DNA from: Methanocorpusculum sp.
GTDB lineage: Archaea > Halobacteriota > Methanomicrobia > Methanomicrobiales > Methanocorpusculaceae
NCBI GenBank assembly: GCA_029986195.1
Contig: DALTYF010000054.1
Location: forward strand, 1-6,570
Length of the DNA: 6,570 nt
Direction: 5' to 3'
The notes under the pieces: generated by a model
Told to the model about the DNA's origin: nothing
The model's input: only the letters and a program-made list of their open reading frames with translations
The model's database searches: none
Translations under genes and position numbers: made by a program
Shown: positions 5,332-6,570 of the stretch, piece after piece
Layout of the letters: every line of letters starts with the position of its first letter
Numbering within the stretch: position 1 is the first letter of the stretch

Positions 5332-5733
5332 TTACTCTGCCGCTGCTTCTTCAGCAGGGGCAAAGATCTCTGCGACCGGCTTTTCGCCGTAGGTGGAGAT
5401 TTTCGCGTTTACCTGAACAAAGTCAGCAGCGATCTCATTGCCGCGCTGGCTCTTTCTTCTCCGCTCACCATTGTGGGTCGCGTGGAAACCGAATCCGTCG
5501 GAAAGAAGAAGGTTTCTTCTGCCGTTGCCCGGGAGGTCCGGACGTGCCGGGGTTCCGGTTTTGTCCGAGCCGCCGGTGATTGTAATCTTATAACCATTCA
5601 GACCAAACGGAGCGCCGTCAACCTCGGTGCCAATCTTCTTTCCCAGAAGTGCACCCGCAGCTGCGCCCGTGGCATCTATTTTGTACGAAAGACCGGTTTT
5701 CGGGTCTGACAGTACGACCTTAAAGTCTACCAT
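5332..5733 (-). CDS. rps6e: 30S ribosomal protein S6e
   Basis: S6e is a small-subunit ribosomal protein shared by archaea and eukaryotes. In this 133-aa product the N-terminus MVDFKVVLSDPKTGLSY matches the family start. The basic signature HNGERRRKSQRGNEI (87-101) corresponds to the conserved R-R-R-K-x-x-R-G-N region and is followed by FVQVN. The tail (126-133) is Ala/Glu-rich. The ATG at 5733 is chosen because the family begins there; a TTG nine codons upstream would overlap the Shine-Dalgarno and add a non-homologous MISRRCANT. The gene follows infB by 71 nt on the same strand; it has TATA-like elements in that gap, so it may be transcribed both with and independently of infB. Confidence 0.96.
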   Translation of the reverse strand: MVDFKVVLSDPKTGLSYKIDATGAAAGALLGKKIGTEVDGAPFGLNGYKITITGGSDKTGTPARPDLPGNGRRNLLLSDGFGFHATHNGERRRKSQRGNEIAADFVQVNAKISTYGEKPVAEIFAPAEEAAAE

Positions 5734-5746
5734 TGTATTAGCACAT

Positions 5747-5752
5747 CTCCTC
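5747..5752 (-). promoter_or_regulatory. Ribosome binding site of rps6e with long spacing
   Basis: GAGGAG on the minus strand is the only good Shine-Dalgarno near rps6e, but 13 bases separate it from the ATG at 5733. Directly after it, ATG-TGC-TAA forms a two-codon open frame. The site supports initiation downstream of 5747 and excludes the upstream TTG. Confidence 0.55.
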
Positions 5753-5797
5753 GATATCAATAGGATGCCGAAGTACCCATATAGTTAGTCTCTTCCC

Positions 5798-5804
5798 ATT
5801 TATA
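5798..5804 (-). promoter_or_regulatory. TATA box candidate for rps6e
   Basis: TATAAAT on the minus strand directly abuts the infB stop codon. It would start transcription near 5776 and give a leader of about 43 nt containing the GAGGAG site. Another TATA-like run (CTATATGG, about 5779-5786) would start transcription at the edge of that site. Confidence 0.4.
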
Positions 5805-6570
5805 CTACTTCCCCCAGAAGGGCTGGGTCTTGCGGAAAATGTTGGTGTACTCCTCCAGCGCCTCCTGCGTACCTGCATTTAAATGGGACAGCATTTCCGT
5901 CTCCAGAACCTTCACATGCCGCTCGGGCACGGCAACGTACAGCGTCTCGCCAACATCGATTTGCCGCCCGATGGTGACGCCGTCAATCGAAACTGCAACC
6001 TCGACTCCCTCCTTGGCTTCCTGAATGTTTTCCTTGTTGAGTTTGATCTGTTTGATCTCGCCCACCACTTTGCCCTCGCGCGTTGCGACACCGACATGCG
6101 GCCGGAGGATGCCTCCCAGAACCCGCACACCTACAACCGCAGGTCCGCTCTGGCGGAACACGCAGTCGGGCAGAATGGAGAACTTTGCCGGAAGGACGAC
6201 TGTCTCAAACTGTTTTGCTTCCCGTGCGCGGGTACGCTCATCGCGCCAGTCGATGTAGTCGTCGATGAGTTTGTAGATGACGCGGTTGGAGAAAATCTTC
6301 ACGCCGACCTCTTCGTCGCGGATCATTGCATCCGCATCGGGCAGCAGGGGGACGTTGAAGCAGAGTACCGTTTTGTACAGTTCCTCTTTCATCACGCTGA
6401 TCTCGATCAAATCGCGGCGGCTGACCGGGCCGACCTCGGCACGCATGATCGGGATGTTCTTCTCCTCAAGCTCCTTGGAGAGTGCTTCAAGCGCGCCGAT
6501 GGTGTCGGCGCGAACTGTGATGCCGACCTCGGAGAGCTTCACATTGATCTCCTGCATCTCCTCTTTGATT
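5805..6570 (-). CDS. infB: Translation initiation factor aIF5B (IF-2 homologue), C-terminal part
   Basis: aIF5B is a ribosome-dependent GTPase that promotes subunit joining and initiator tRNA placement. The window contains the last 254 codons or so, and the frame remains open through the right edge (IKEE before the first internal Met), so the GTPase domain and domain II lie outside. Visible parts are domain III (about the first 100 residues, with IGALEALSKELEEKNIPI and the VGPVSRRDL turn, ending VIYKLIDDYIDWRDE) and the beta-barrel domain IV (FSILPDCVFRQSGPAVVGVR, GEIKQIKLNKENIQEAKEG, GVTIGRQIDVGETLYV). The C-terminal helix (ETEMLSHLNAGTQEALEEYT) is the part that contacts aIF1A in the eukaryal system. 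The stop is normal. It lies upstream of rps6e. Confidence 0.95.
   Translation of the reverse strand, partial: IKEEMQEINVKLSEVGITVRADTIGALEALSKELEEKNIPIMRAEVGPVSRRDLIEISVMKEELYKTVLCFNVPLLPDADAMIRDEEVGVKIFSNRVIYKLIDDYIDWRDERTRAREAKQFETVVLPAKFSILPDCVFRQSGPAVVGVRVLGGILRPHVGVATREGKVVGEIKQIKLNKENIQEAKEGVEVAVSIDGVTIGRQIDVGETLYVAVPERHVKVLETEMLSHLNAGTQEALEEYTNIFRKTQPFWGK

Noticed and set aside
5734..5760. TTG start extending rps6e by nine codons
   Set aside because: It would place the Shine-Dalgarno inside the coding region and add residues not found in the S6e family.
1..6570. CRISPR array, transposase, defence genes or integrated element
   Set aside because: No regularly spaced repeats, transposase motifs or foreign-looking gene block were seen; most genes are core housekeeping genes.

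Overview
The window comes from a euryarchaeal methanogen. It carries archaeal or archaeal/eukaryal-type information-processing genes: TFB, Gar1, an SRP19 remnant, ribosomal proteins S8e and S6e, and aIF5B. It also has an archaeal-type HypB without the bacterial N-terminal metal-binding motif, a tRNA gene with no encoded CCA, TATA-type promoters and T-tract terminators. Intermediate G+C coding DNA and the gene complement suggest the order Methanomicrobiales (something like Methanocorpusculum). That placement is inference; no marker here settles the genus.

Layout. Positions 1-206 hold no supported gene, only an imperfect inverted repeat. A minus-strand cluster follows (read right to left): a small secreted protein (2837-2559), an in-frame 3' remnant of srp19 (2558-2421), a PHP-domain phosphoesterase (2417-1773), then, after a new promoter, gar1 (1645-1304) overlapping tfb (1328-309), and tRNA-Ala(CGC) (278-207) only 30 nt beyond the tfb stop. 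From 2838 to 3072 lies a divergent AT-rich promoter region. The plus strand then carries hypB (3073-3720), a structured leader and rps8e (3877-4254), and a GTGA-overlapping pair of poorly characterised archaeal genes (4331-4753, and a DUF2240-type gene 4750-5232). These converge on the minus-strand rps6e (5733-5332), which lies downstream of the 3' part of the aIF5B gene (infB, running off the right edge).

How the genes relate. Most are housekeeping information-processing genes: transcription initiation (TFB), rRNA pseudouridylation (Gar1), ribosome structure (S8e, S6e), subunit joining (aIF5B) and alanine decoding. HypB is a GTPase that delivers nickel to [NiFe]-hydrogenases, as expected in a hydrogenotrophic methanogen. 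I see no defence system, CRISPR array, transposase or other accessory system. The most notable points are the decapitated srp19, whose reading frame is continuous (across one TAG) with a signal-peptide ORF, and the perfect 13-bp hairpin that would sit at the very 5' end of the rps8e mRNA.
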